DNA of 64,000 nt from Desulfurococcaceae archaeon (GTDB lineage: Archaea > Thermoproteota > Thermoprotei_A > Sulfolobales > Desulfurococcaceae), in the NCBI GenBank assembly GCA_020833225.1, contig JAJHQS010000002.1, positions 19,388-83,387 of the forward strand, given 5' to 3'. Each line of letters opens with the position of its first letter. Position 1 is the first letter of the stretch. The notes beneath the pieces were generated by a model. It made no database searches, had not been told where the DNA came from, and saw only the letters and a program-made list of their open reading frames with translations. This document shows, one piece after another, positions 35,949 to 44,968 of the stretch. Both the position numbers and the translations under genes were made by a program.

Positions 35949-37286
35949 TTGAATACTCGTAGAGTATTTTTCACTATTATCTTTTTCACCATACTCTCCT
36001 CTGCTTTTCACCTTATTTCCTCTACAGCTATGAGTTCACCTGAGAAGAGCTATAAAGAGGCCTTATTAGTCGAGATTACTCCCCCATGGGATACTATAGA
36101 TAGTGGTGTAGCTGAGTGTCTTGTAGATGCTGTTAAGACAGCTGAAGAGCGTGGTGTTGCATTAATATATAAAGTGGAGTCTTATGGTGGATATTTAGAT
36201 GCAGGATTTACTATTGGTGATGCTATCTATGATGCTAAAGTTGCTACTGTCGCCTATGTTGAGAACAAGGCTTTAAGTGCTGGTACATTGATAATAATTC
36301 CAGCGGATATTGTTGCAGCTAAGAGAGGCTCTATTATTGGAGCTATGCAGCCTGTTATTGTAAACCCTGTTACAGGCGAAGTGACTTTTATCAATGAATC
36401 TAAGATTATTGAGCCTATACTTAGAAAAGCAGAGGTTTATGCTGAGCGTGCTGGGAGAAATAAGACTCTTATAGGAGAGTTTATACTTCAAGCGCGAGCA
36501 GTAGATTCTAAAACAGCTGTTGAAAGTGGAGTTGTAGATTTAGAGGTAAATGACTATAGTGAGCTATTGCAAATATTGAGTAATTACACTATTACTAGGG
36601 GTGGAGTTAGTTATAAGTTAGAGATTAGTAGAGTTGAAGTTTTTGCTTGTAGTTTAAGGTCTAGGATGTGGTCGATTCTCTCAAATGCATATCTAGCTAA
36701 CATATTAGTATCTATTGGAATTCTGGGAACGATATTTGCACTAGTTTCTGGTAAACTAGCTGTTCTCCCATTAACTTTTATGTTAATACTACTTGGACTT
36801 ATAAGTACTGGTTTAAATCCAAATATAGTTTCACTACTCTTAATAATGCTAGGAGCAGTATTATTAGCAGTTGAGCTCTTTATATTGCCTGGATTTGGAA
36901 TTGTCGGTATTAGTGGCATAATTTTATTAACACTGGGTTTTGCACTATTACCAATGTATATTCCAATAGGAGCATTACCAACAGAAGAATACATAGCGGC
37001 TATTAGGGCATTTATAATAGGTGTAGGCGTCACACTCGGAGGGTTTTTCGGATTTGTGATTTTCAAGATCGCTGAGGCTAAGAGGAAAAAGCCTATTGAA
37101 TACACGCCTAGGGGTAAAGTAGCAGTTGTCATAGAGGATATAAAGCCTGGAGCTCTTGGTTTTGTTAAACTTGAAGGAGAGATCTGGAGAGCTACTTCTA
37201 CAGAGGAGATCAGGGTTGGTGAAGAAGTCATTGTCTTAGAAATGCGTAGTGATGGAGTATTAATTGTCAAGAAGAAGACTAGTTAA
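35949..37286 (+). CDS. NfeD-type membrane serine protease (stomatin partner)
   Basis: 445 residues from a TTG start. A signal helix is followed by a ClpP-fold protease domain (YKVESYGGYLDAGF, ENKALSAGTLI with the catalytic Ser, AAKRGSIIGAMQP with the catalytic Lys), four membrane helices (about 245-375) and a C-terminal OB-like NfeD domain (YTPRGKVAVVIEDIKPG, then GEEVIVLEMRSDG). It matches the 1510-type proteases that cleave stomatin. The Ser-Lys dyad looks intact. Confidence 0.9.
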   Translation: MNTRRVFFTIIFFTILSSAFHLISSTAMSSPEKSYKEALLVEITPPWDTIDSGVAECLVDAVKTAEERGVALIYKVESYGGYLDAGFTIGDAIYDAKVATVAYVENKALSAGTLIIIPADIVAAKRGSIIGAMQPVIVNPVTGEVTFINESKIIEPILRKAEVYAERAGRNKTLIGEFILQARAVDSKTAVESGVVDLEVNDYSELLQILSNYTITRGGVSYKLEISRVEVFACSLRSRMWSILSNAYLANILVSIGILGTIFALVSGKLAVLPLTFMLILLGLISTGLNPNIVSLLLIMLGAVLLAVELFILPGFGIVGISGIILLTLGFALLPMYIPIGALPTEEYIAAIRAFIIGVGVTLGGFFGFVIFKIAEAKRKKPIEYTPRGKVAVVIEDIKPGALGFVKLEGEIWRATSTEEIRVGEEVIVLEMRSDGVLIVKKKTS

Positions 37287-37290
37287 AAAA

Positions 37291-38151
37291 TTAGGGGTAG
37301 AGAACACCTATTTTTAATAAGCCATCTATAAATCTCCCAGATACGAGTCTAGTTATTACTCCCCTCTCTCTTAATCTTTCATCAATATTGTTCACGTAGT
37401 CTTCTAATCTATACACGTTAGATGCTACTATGAAATTCACGTTTAATCCAAAACTCGGCACCCAGAACCAGTATTCTGAGATATATTTAAATGAGCTCTT
37501 CACACTGCTGAGAACCCATTTATATTCATCTGGGTAAAAGTAGCTACTACCAGCTTGTGTTACAACAACACCGTCGTCTCTAAGTATTCTTCTTATTTCT
37601 CTGAAAGCCTCTGGACTATAAAGTGGCTTAGCTATTTCACTAGCATAGGGGTCTGTTAAATCCATGATAACTACGTCGAAGTAGTTGTTGGGTGCTTGTT
37701 TAACGTAGTCTTTACCGTCCATTATTATTACTCTAACCCTTGGATCGCTGAAACTACCTTTATGCATGTGTTCTAGATACTTCTTTGAGAACTCTACTAC
37801 CACTGGATCTATATCAATCATAATGGCTTCTCTCACAGTGGTGTGTTTTAATACCTCTCTCAGCGTGGCTCCTTCTCCTCCACCCAATATTAATACTTTC
37901 TCTGGGTGTGGGTGTAGACACATTGCTGGGTGTACTAGGAGCTCATGATACATATATTCGTCTTTCTCAGTACTTTGTATAAATTTATCTAGTATTAGTG
38001 AGCGCCCAAACCCCTCAATATCTGCGAGGACTATTTCTTGGTATGGTGATTTTTCTAGAGCGTAGACTCTATTTACTTTGAGAAGTAACCTTAGATATCT
38101 GCCGGCGGGTTCAACTATATATACGCCTTCAAACTCCTCGCGAGTAGACAC
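37291..38151 (-). CDS. speE: Spermidine synthase family aminopropyltransferase
   Basis: 286 residues. GYGRSLILDKFIQSTEKDEYMYHE-like residues (FGRSLILDKFIQSTEKDEY) and GGGEGATLREVL are the SAM-binding core, with IMDLTDPYASE as the catalytic loop. It transfers aminopropyl groups from decarboxylated SAM to putrescine, agmatine or similar amines; which one is used cannot be told. The start GTG 38151 overlaps the deoC stop, with GGTG 7 bases upstream. Confidence 0.9.
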   Translation of the reverse strand: MSTREEFEGVYIVEPAGRYLRLLLKVNRVYALEKSPYQEIVLADIEGFGRSLILDKFIQSTEKDEYMYHELLVHPAMCLHPHPEKVLILGGGEGATLREVLKHTTVREAIMIDIDPVVVEFSKKYLEHMHKGSFSDPRVRVIIMDGKDYVKQAPNNYFDVVIMDLTDPYASEIAKPLYSPEAFREIRRILRDDGVVVTQAGSSYFYPDEYKWVLSSVKSSFKYISEYWFWVPSFGLNVNFIVASNVYRLEDYVNNIDERLRERGVITRLVSGRFIDGLLKIGVLYP

Positions 38152-38861
38152 TACTCTTCACCTTTTAATTTTAAAAACTCTTCTATTATTTTATCTCCAC
38201 TACTAGTACCTATTCTACTAGCACCAGCAGCTATTAGTGTTAAAGCGTCTAAGGCGTGTCTTATCCCGCCAGAAGCTTTAACTAAAACTCTCCCCCTACT
38301 AGCCTTATATAGTAGTGAAACATCGTGTATTGTAGCAATTGAGCCTAGAAAACCTGTACAAGTCTTCACGTAATCCCCCTTAGCCTCAACTACTATGTCT
38401 ACGGCTCTCACTTTTTCTTCATCTGTGAGTAGGCCTGTCTCAATAATGACTTTAACAACTCTCACACCCCTGCTCTTAGCGGCTTCAACAACACTAATTA
38501 TATCGTGCTTAACGAAGTCGAAGTCTCTAGATTTAAAAGCATTAATATTCATTACCATATCTACTTCACTAACGCCAAGTTCACCGGCCTCTATAGCCTC
38601 AATTACTTTAACCCTAGTTGACGTATTACCTAGTGGAAAACCCACTACAACACCAAGCTTAATACTTCTACCAGCAATTTCCCTAGTCTTCTCTACAAGG
38701 GAGAGTGGGATCACTAGGAGTGCAAATCCATACTTCTTTACATCATCAATATACTTCTCTAATAGCTTGTAGTCAGCATCAGGCTTTAATAACGTATGGT
38801 CTATTTTTTCAGCCAGCTCTCTAGGAGAAGTCTTATATATTAATTCTTCTATTAATTCCAC
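38151..38861 (-). CDS. deoC: Deoxyribose-phosphate aldolase
   Basis: About 236 residues. The family motifs are KIDHTLLKPDA, VVGFPLGNTST, EVDMVMNINAFKS and VLVKASGGIRH, whose Lys forms the Schiff base. It interconverts deoxyribose 5-phosphate with glyceraldehyde 3-phosphate and acetaldehyde. GTG 38861 follows GGTG by 6 bases and is preferred over ATG 38873. It is transcribed with speE. Confidence 0.94.
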   Translation of the reverse strand: MELIEELIYKTSPRELAEKIDHTLLKPDADYKLLEKYIDDVKKYGFALLVIPLSLVEKTREIAGRSIKLGVVVGFPLGNTSTRVKVIEAIEAGELGVSEVDMVMNINAFKSRDFDFVKHDIISVVEAAKSRGVRVVKVIIETGLLTDEEKVRAVDIVVEAKGDYVKTCTGFLGSIATIHDVSLLYKASRGRVLVKASGGIRHALDALTLIAAGASRIGTSSGDKIIEEFLKLKGEE

Positions 38862-38916
38862 AAATAACACCATAGGTGTTTTTAAGGAAAAAATAAGTTA
38901 AAAAAGAGAAAACCTC

Positions 38917-39339
38917 CTACTTTTTCTTTAACTTCTCAGCGTATTCTTCAGGCTTTAGTAAAGTCTCATATTCATTAATACTTGTGGGTTCAATTACTAC
39001 TATCCAGCCGGCGCCATATGGATCTTTATTTAAGAGTTCAGGGCTTTTTTCTAATTCCTTATTAACACTTATTATTTTACCTGATATTGGTGCATAATAT
39101 GGTGATGTAGCCTTAACTGAGTCTATAACACCAATCTCTTCACCTTTTTTAACAATTCTACCGATCTCTGGTAGTTCTACTGCTACTATATCTTTGAGTT
39201 CTTTTTGAGCATAATCAGTTATTCCAACTCGGATAACACCACTACTTTCCAGTAAAGCCCATTCATCGCTTTCTGTATATCTCCTATCTGTTGCTACAAG
39301 ATATGTTTTTCCCTTCGCTTTAACTTCAATTAAACTCAT
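38917..39339 (-). CDS. gcvH: Glycine cleavage system H protein
   Basis: 140 residues. GVIDSVKATSPYYAPISG contains the lipoyl-lysine (VKA) in the usual context, and TESDEWALLESSG and GAGWIVVIEP frame it. GcvH carries the aminomethyl group between the P, T and L proteins. ATG 39339 has GAGGTGGT upstream and is preferred over 39348. It ends the minus-strand gcvT-glyA-gcvH unit. Confidence 0.95.
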   Translation of the reverse strand: MSLIEVKAKGKTYLVATDRRYTESDEWALLESSGVIRVGITDYAQKELKDIVAVELPEIGRIVKKGEEIGVIDSVKATSPYYAPISGKIISVNKELEKSPELLNKDPYGAGWIVVIEPTSINEYETLLKPEEYAEKLKKK

Positions 39340-39382
39340 AATGACCACCTCTTTAACTTCTTATCTACTCGTACTAGAAAAA

Positions 39383-40726
39383 TTATACTTCAGCGTGGAG
39401 CATTATTTTTAATAGTTTTATTTCATCCTCCCGCGTTATTTTAAATCCATAGTGTACTTCTTGAATAAATTCTTTTCTAAACTCTATTACTTTTTGTCTT
39501 ACTTCGGCAGGATCTTTTCTATCAATTAACACCATCTTCATAAATCTAGCAATTTCCTCCATTTCATCTCTCCTCATACCCCACCTAGTTACTTCTTGAG
39601 TACATATTCTAAGTCCACTCGGATCTCTAGCTTCTTCAGGCTTATCACGTGGCAAAATACTCTTATCTACTATAATATTGGCTTCTCTTAATAGTGTAGC
39701 ACACTTAGTACTTCTACCAAGTTGTGAGACATCTACTGCTACTTGATGACTACTCGTGTAACCCACGTGTTCAAGTACTACTTTAAAGCCTTCAGATGCA
39801 AGGGCTTCTGCTAGTGTCTTAGCGTTTTTAACTACTTGTACAGCATAATCTCTACCCCAAATTTTCATTTCAACAGCTGTTATGCCAATAGCTATTAATC
39901 TATGTAAATAATAACTTGGAGTAAATAGTGGAATTACATTACTTACCTCCTCATAATCTCTCTCATTAACTACAGCTATAAGTCCCCCTTGAGGACCTGG
40001 AAAAGTTCTATGTGTAGAAGCTGTAATAACATCTGCTCCTAGTTTAAGTGGATTCTCCCAAACACCCCCTATAATTAAACCCAATACGTGTGCAACATCA
40101 TGTAAGACTTTAGCTCCAATAGTATGTGCTATCTCAGCAAGCTCTTTATTTGGATGTGGAAAAAGATAGAGTGAGCTTCCAAGCATAATTATTCTTGGTT
40201 TAACCTCTTCAATTAACTTAATAGCCTTATCTACATCAATATTCCAGTCTTCTATGTTAAGAGGTAATTCGATCTTTCCTACACCAAGAGCTTCTAGTAT
40301 ACTATACTTATTGCGACTAAAGCCTATTCCAGCTTGTAAAGGAGCCACGACAACCCTATCACCAGGTTTTGTAAAAGCCTTGAGTACTGAGACATTAGCT
40401 ACTATATCATTAATAGGTCTCAAATCCACGTAAGATGTCTCTAAGAAATCCCCCATGAATCTATGTACTTTTTCTTCTAAAACACCGAGATATTTTAAAC
40501 CCCAATAAGATCTCTCATTTGACTTATCCCCCATATACATGTCTATTGAATTACCAAGGTATGTTAGTATTGCTAGTGGTGACAATACATTTTCATCAGC
40601 ACTCATGTTTAAACAGTAACGTTTTCTCCATAAAGTGTAGTTTACTGAGAGGTCAAATATCTCTCTTAAATCAGGGTATAATTGTAATAGTGCATCTAAA
40701 CCTGGAGATTCACCAAACTCATACAA
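39383..40726 (-). CDS. Serine hydroxymethyltransferase-like PLP enzyme with Arg at the Schiff-base lysine position
   Basis: 447 residues of the SHMT fold. ENVLSPLA, HDVAHVLGL (D210, H213 over the cofactor ring) and STHRTFPGPQGG are present. In the family the last motif is THKT, where Lys holds PLP. Here codon 240 is AGA (40007-40009), so Arg replaces Lys. SHMT would use the methylene-folate made by the glycine cleavage enzymes to turn a second glycine into serine. Without the Lys, normal turnover is doubtful. It is placed between gcvH and gcvT on the same strand, in a functional-looking operon. Confidence 0.85.
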   Translation of the reverse strand: MYEFGESPGLDALLQLYPDLREIFDLSVNYTLWRKRYCLNMSADENVLSPLAILTYLGNSIDMYMGDKSNERSYWGLKYLGVLEEKVHRFMGDFLETSYVDLRPINDIVANVSVLKAFTKPGDRVVVAPLQAGIGFSRNKYSILEALGVGKIELPLNIEDWNIDVDKAIKLIEEVKPRIIMLGSSLYLFPHPNKELAEIAHTIGAKVLHDVAHVLGLIIGGVWENPLKLGADVITASTHRTFPGPQGGLIAVVNERDYEEVSNVIPLFTPSYYLHRLIAIGITAVEMKIWGRDYAVQVVKNAKTLAEALASEGFKVVLEHVGYTSSHQVAVDVSQLGRSTKCATLLREANIIVDKSILPRDKPEEARDPSGLRICTQEVTRWGMRRDEMEEIARFMKMVLIDRKDPAEVRQKVIEFRKEFIQEVHYGFKITREDEIKLLKIMLHAEV

Positions 40727-40799
40727 GTATACTCCACCAATTATACTTAGAGAGTAGAGTGTAAAAGATGTATTTTTAACTAGTATACATTAAGGTCCA

Positions 40800-41915
40800 C
40801 TATTTCTTGATAAAGGGGAAATCAACGATTTTAGCTAGATATCTTTTACCTCTAATATCAACTTCAACTTCTTCACCTAGTATAGCGTATTTTGAATCTA
40901 TATATGCCATGGCTATTCCTCTATTAAGTACCGGTGAATAACAACCGCTTGTAACCCACCCTATATAAACGTCTTCTACATATACACTACTATCTTTCCT
41001 CGGAAATAATCTACCAGCATCTCTACTGATCTTTAATCCTACTCTAATCCACTTAACACCTTCACGTCTACATGTCCTCAAAGCTTCTTCTCCAATAAAA
41101 CCCCTCTTCCCCCACGATATAGCACTCATACCATATCTTAAACTAACTGCACAGGGGAATTTAGATGGATCTTCTCCATACTCGTGATCTCCTAGTACAA
41201 ATCCCATTTCAATTCTCAACGTGTCACGTGCTATTAGACCTGCTGGTTTAATACCCTTAGAGAGCATGACCTCGAGAAGTCTCTTAATTTCGCCGTGTTC
41301 ACCCCAGATCTCGAAGCCATCTTCACCAGTCCACCCACTCCTACTAATAAGATATATCTTCACACCTGCTATTTCTTCATTTAGCCTAAATTCTAATGGT
41401 TTTAAGTCAACAGCCCATTTAGCTCCAAGATCATCAAGGATTTCTATTGATCTAGGTCCTTGAATAGCTAACATAGAGTACTTCTCCGTTAGATCATATA
41501 TTTCGACTTTAAATTTTCTCTCTTCAATTATGTGCTTAAAGTACTTAAGCATCTTCTCTCTAGCTAGAGCATTTAATACAAGTAACCAATCTTCATCACT
41601 AATCTTATAGAGCATTTCATCATCTTTAACTCTAGCAAGCTCTGTTAAAGCTAGTGTGGGGCCACTCATAAAGCCTACTTTTACCCTTGATAAGTCTCTT
41701 GTGTAAACATATTGTATAAATGGCACTACATCAGGGCCTCTTAATAAAACTCTACCCATGTGTGAGACGTCAAAAAAACCCACACTAGTTCTAATAGTCA
41801 AGTGCTCTTCTATAGCACTAGTATATCTCATTGGAACCTCCCAGTCACCGAAGAAGCCAGGCTCTGCTCTTAATCTCTCAATGTAAAAATCGAGTAGAGG
41901 TATACGTTTATACAA
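40800..41915 (-). CDS. gcvT: Glycine cleavage system T protein (aminomethyltransferase)
   Basis: About 371 residues. FDVSHMGRVLLRGPDV, ARDTLRIEMGFVLGDHEY and the C-terminal barrel (VTSGCYSPVLNRGIAMAYI) are diagnostic. It releases ammonia from the aminomethyl-lipoyl H protein and passes the carbon to tetrahydrofolate or a related pterin. TTG 41915 has GGTG 6 bases upstream and is preferred over GTG 41927. It is divergent from gcvPA, with about 80 bases between the chosen starts. Confidence 0.94.
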   Translation of the reverse strand: MYKRIPLLDFYIERLRAEPGFFGDWEVPMRYTSAIEEHLTIRTSVGFFDVSHMGRVLLRGPDVVPFIQYVYTRDLSRVKVGFMSGPTLALTELARVKDDEMLYKISDEDWLLVLNALAREKMLKYFKHIIEERKFKVEIYDLTEKYSMLAIQGPRSIEILDDLGAKWAVDLKPLEFRLNEEIAGVKIYLISRSGWTGEDGFEIWGEHGEIKRLLEVMLSKGIKPAGLIARDTLRIEMGFVLGDHEYGEDPSKFPCAVSLRYGMSAISWGKRGFIGEEALRTCRREGVKWIRVGLKISRDAGRLFPRKDSSVYVEDVYIGWVTSGCYSPVLNRGIAMAYIDSKYAILGEEVEVDIRGKRYLAKIVDFPFIKK

Positions 41916-41927
41916 TTCATACACCAC

Positions 41928-41996
41928 TTCACTCTATAAGGAGGTATGATTAAGTTTTTTACCTTGAGATTCTTTCCTTTAAACTGGTGTATTTTA
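41928..41996. promoter_or_regulatory. Divergent promoter region between gcvT and gcvPA
   Basis: About 80 bases separate the two chosen starts. Within it an AT-rich TAAGTTTTTTACC (from about 41952) could serve as TATA for gcvPA, followed by GGTG near 41985 and TTG 41997. The short shared region implies joint control of the two glycine cleavage half-operons. No operator palindrome is obvious. Confidence 0.45.
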
Positions 41997-43403
41997 TTGA
42001 ATACATCACATCCCTGGATACCTAGCTCTACACCTGAGCAAGTAGAGAAAATGTTAAAGATTATTGGTGTTAAAAGTATTGAAGAACTATTTACTGATAT
42101 TCCTCGAGAAGTGTTATTGACGCGTGAGATATGGGAGAGTCTTGAAATAGGGTTTAAGAGGCCTCTCTCTGAAATTGAGGCTAAGAGGGTTATTGAGGAG
42201 AAGTTTTCAAGGAATACTAAGCTAAAAACACCCCCATTTCTAGGTGGTGGTGTTTATCCTCACTATGTGCCATCACTAGTTAAATACATTGTTTCTAGAG
42301 GAGAGTTTCTCACAGCTTATACACCTTATCAAGCAGAGATCTCGCAGGGATTAATGCAAGCTCTCTTCGAATATCAAAGCTTAATAGCAGAGCTTCTCGA
42401 CATGGATGTGGTTAATGCCTCAATGTATGATTGGGGTTCAGCGGCAGCTGAAGCTGTCTTAATGGCTCTTAGAGTTAATAAGAACAGGGGTAAAGTTATA
42501 TTACCAGCTAATATGAACCCATTTCACAAGAAAGTAATTGAGACATATACGTGGCCTCACAATATTAAATTAGAAATAGTGCCTTATGATAAAATACGTG
42601 GTACTATAGATATTGAGAGAGTAAAAGAGCTAGTAGACTCTAATACAGCGGCTGTATATGTACAATATCCAAATTTCTTCGGGATTATTGAACCTGAAGT
42701 AAGAGCTATCGGTGAATTAACACATGAAAAAGGATCTCTCTTTATCACTGGCGTTTACCCTATAGCACTTGGATTACTAAAACCACCTGGTGAACTTGGT
42801 GCTGATATTGCTGTTGGTGAGGGTCAGCCATTAGGACTTGGATTAAACTATGGTGGACCATATCTAGGAGTCTTTGCTACGAGGTATGATATGAATCTTA
42901 TAAGACAAATGCCTGGTAGAATTATAGGTTTAGCTGAGAGTGTTAGAAGTGAAAGGTGTTTTGCAATGATCCTTCAAACTAGAGAACAACATATTAGGAG
43001 AGCTAGAGCTACTTCAAATATTTGTACAAATGAGGCTTTAGTAGCTATTGCAGCAGCCATATATCTCTCAATGCTGGGTAAAAATGGTGTTGTGAAGTTA
43101 GCTGAGATCAATTATTACAATGCACACTACGCGTGGATCAAAATGAAGAAAAATGGGTTAAATGTAGAAGTGTTTAAAGAAGACTTCTTCAACGAGTTTC
43201 CTATATCATTTAATGAGTTTAAATTAAAATATAGTGTTATACATGAGAAGCTTTTAGAGAAAGGTATTCACGGCGGACTCTACATTGGTAAATACTATCC
43301 TGAACTAGGAGAGACAGCTCTCTTCGCGTTTACAGAAGTCCACTTGAAGAGCGATATAGATATGCTTATTGAAGCCCTTAGAGAAGTGGTGTTTAAGAGG
43401 TGA
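41997..43403 (+). CDS. gcvPA: Glycine dehydrogenase (decarboxylating) subunit 1
   Basis: About 468 residues from TTG 41997: MNTSHPWIPSSTPEQVEKML is the family start. An ATG at 41946 would add a 17-residue tail with no counterpart. LGGGVYPHYVPSLVKYIVSR, TPYQAEISQGLMQALFEYQS and EGQPLGLGLNYGGPYLG match the alpha chain of the two-subunit P protein. It decarboxylates glycine together with GcvPB. The two genes are 5 bases apart. Confidence 0.95.
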   Translation: MNTSHPWIPSSTPEQVEKMLKIIGVKSIEELFTDIPREVLLTREIWESLEIGFKRPLSEIEAKRVIEEKFSRNTKLKTPPFLGGGVYPHYVPSLVKYIVSRGEFLTAYTPYQAEISQGLMQALFEYQSLIAELLDMDVVNASMYDWGSAAAEAVLMALRVNKNRGKVILPANMNPFHKKVIETYTWPHNIKLEIVPYDKIRGTIDIERVKELVDSNTAAVYVQYPNFFGIIEPEVRAIGELTHEKGSLFITGVYPIALGLLKPPGELGADIAVGEGQPLGLGLNYGGPYLGVFATRYDMNLIRQMPGRIIGLAESVRSERCFAMILQTREQHIRRARATSNICTNEALVAIAAAIYLSMLGKNGVVKLAEINYYNAHYAWIKMKKNGLNVEVFKEDFFNEFPISFNEFKLKYSVIHEKLLEKGIHGGLYIGKYYPELGETALFAFTEVHLKSDIDMLIEALREVVFKR

Positions 43404-43408
43404 TCTAG

Positions 43409-44968
43409 GTGTTTAAGCAGGCTAAGTGGAGTGAACCATTAGTATTTGAATTAGGAGCTCCTGGAAGAATTGGAGTAGCATTACCAGAGATAGATGAGGA
43501 AATTAAGAATCTAGTTGGCGAGGTTAAAATACCAAGTAGTATTAAGAGAACTACTCCACCACAATTACCAGAACTAAGTGAAGTTGAAGTTGTTAGACAC
43601 TTTACTAATCTTACACAGATGTCTTATGGAGTAGATAATGGCCCAGTACCATTAGGCTCTTGCACGATGAAATATAATCCGAGAATAGCATGGGAGATCG
43701 CATTTGACCCCAGGATAACAGAGCTACATCCACTCCAAGACGAGAAGACTGTTCAGGGACTACTCGAATTAATGTATGAGTTGCAGAGATGGTTAGCTAA
43801 TATTGTTGGCATGGATGTGTGTACATTACATCCAGCAGCTGGAGCTCATGGAGAGTTAGCCGGTGTCTTAACTATTAAGAAGTATCATGAGGTTAAAGGT
43901 CAATTAGATAAAAAAACAGAGATAATAATACCCGATAGTGCACATGGTACAAACCCAGCTAGTGCTGCTATGGCTGGTTTTAAAGTTATAGAGGTTCCTA
44001 CAGGGCTTGATGGTAATGTAGATATGGAGGCATTAAAGAGTATTGTAGGAGATTCAACGGCAGGACTAATGATCACTAATCCGAGTACTCTAGGGCTCTT
44101 CGAGGAACATATACTTGAAATAGCAGAATTATTCCACAATTATGATGCATTACTATATTACGATGGTGCTAATTTAAATGGAATTATGGGATATACAAGG
44201 CCAGGAGACATGGGCTTTGACATAGCACATATAAATATACATAAGACTTTTAGCTCGCCACATGGTGGTGGAGGTCCAGGTGCAGGCCCTATTTGCATTA
44301 AGGATAGACTAGTAGATCGAGATCGAAACATCTGGTTAAGAGACTTAATACCAGGCTATGTGGTTGTTTATGATGAGAAAGAGAGGGTTTATAAGCTTAG
44401 GGGACTTGGACCTTATAGCGTAGGATTACTAAAATCCTTCTTTGCTAATACAGTTCCACTAGTGTGGGCTTATGTCTATATATTAATGATGGGGCCTCAA
44501 GGTCTTAGAAGAGTTACTGAGCACGCTGTACTAGTAACTAATTACTTCGCAAAATTAGTGAGTGAAATTAGGGGGTTTGAAATACCCTATGGTAAAAGTA
44601 GATTTAGGAAACATGAAGTTGTTGTTAGTGCTAGGCCTATGAGTAATGAAGTTGGTGTTACAGCAGAAGATATTGCTAAAGGTCTTTTAGACGCAGGCTT
44701 TTATGCTCCGACAATATATTTCCCACTAATAGTCAAAGAGGCTTTACAAACAGAGTTTACAGAGACAGAAACACCTGAGAATATTGATAAATATGTAGCT
44801 AGGCTTAGAGAAATTAGTGAAGTAGCATATAAGAATTCACTTGAACCTAAGAATTGGCCGATTAATACTAGTGTTGGAAGAGTAAATATGGCTAAGGCTA
44901 ATAACCCCAAATATCTTACACCAACGTGGAGAGTTTATTTGAAAAGGCTTAGAGGGGAACTAGAGTGA
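43409..44968 (+). CDS. gcvPB: Glycine dehydrogenase (decarboxylating) subunit 2
   Basis: 519 residues from GTG 43409, with GAGGTGATCT just upstream, the best Shine-Dalgarno in this cluster. The PLP-binding NIHKTFSSPHGGGGPG retains its Lys, and PLGSCTMKYNP and HPAAGAHGELAG are typical. It is the catalytic beta chain of the P protein. It overlaps the dihydrolipoamide dehydrogenase gene by 4 bases. Confidence 0.96.
   Translation: MFKQAKWSEPLVFELGAPGRIGVALPEIDEEIKNLVGEVKIPSSIKRTTPPQLPELSEVEVVRHFTNLTQMSYGVDNGPVPLGSCTMKYNPRIAWEIAFDPRITELHPLQDEKTVQGLLELMYELQRWLANIVGMDVCTLHPAAGAHGELAGVLTIKKYHEVKGQLDKKTEIIIPDSAHGTNPASAAMAGFKVIEVPTGLDGNVDMEALKSIVGDSTAGLMITNPSTLGLFEEHILEIAELFHNYDALLYYDGANLNGIMGYTRPGDMGFDIAHINIHKTFSSPHGGGGPGAGPICIKDRLVDRDRNIWLRDLIPGYVVVYDEKERVYKLRGLGPYSVGLLKSFFANTVPLVWAYVYILMMGPQGLRRVTEHAVLVTNYFAKLVSEIRGFEIPYGKSRFRKHEVVVSARPMSNEVGVTAEDIAKGLLDAGFYAPTIYFPLIVKEALQTEFTETETPENIDKYVARLREISEVAYKNSLEPKNWPINTSVGRVNMAKANNPKYLTPTWRVYLKRLRGELE

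Noticed and set aside
36611..37270. 219-codon minus-strand frame inside the NfeD-type protease gene
   Set aside because: It is antisense to a clearly coding gene with intact motifs, and its own product has no family features.
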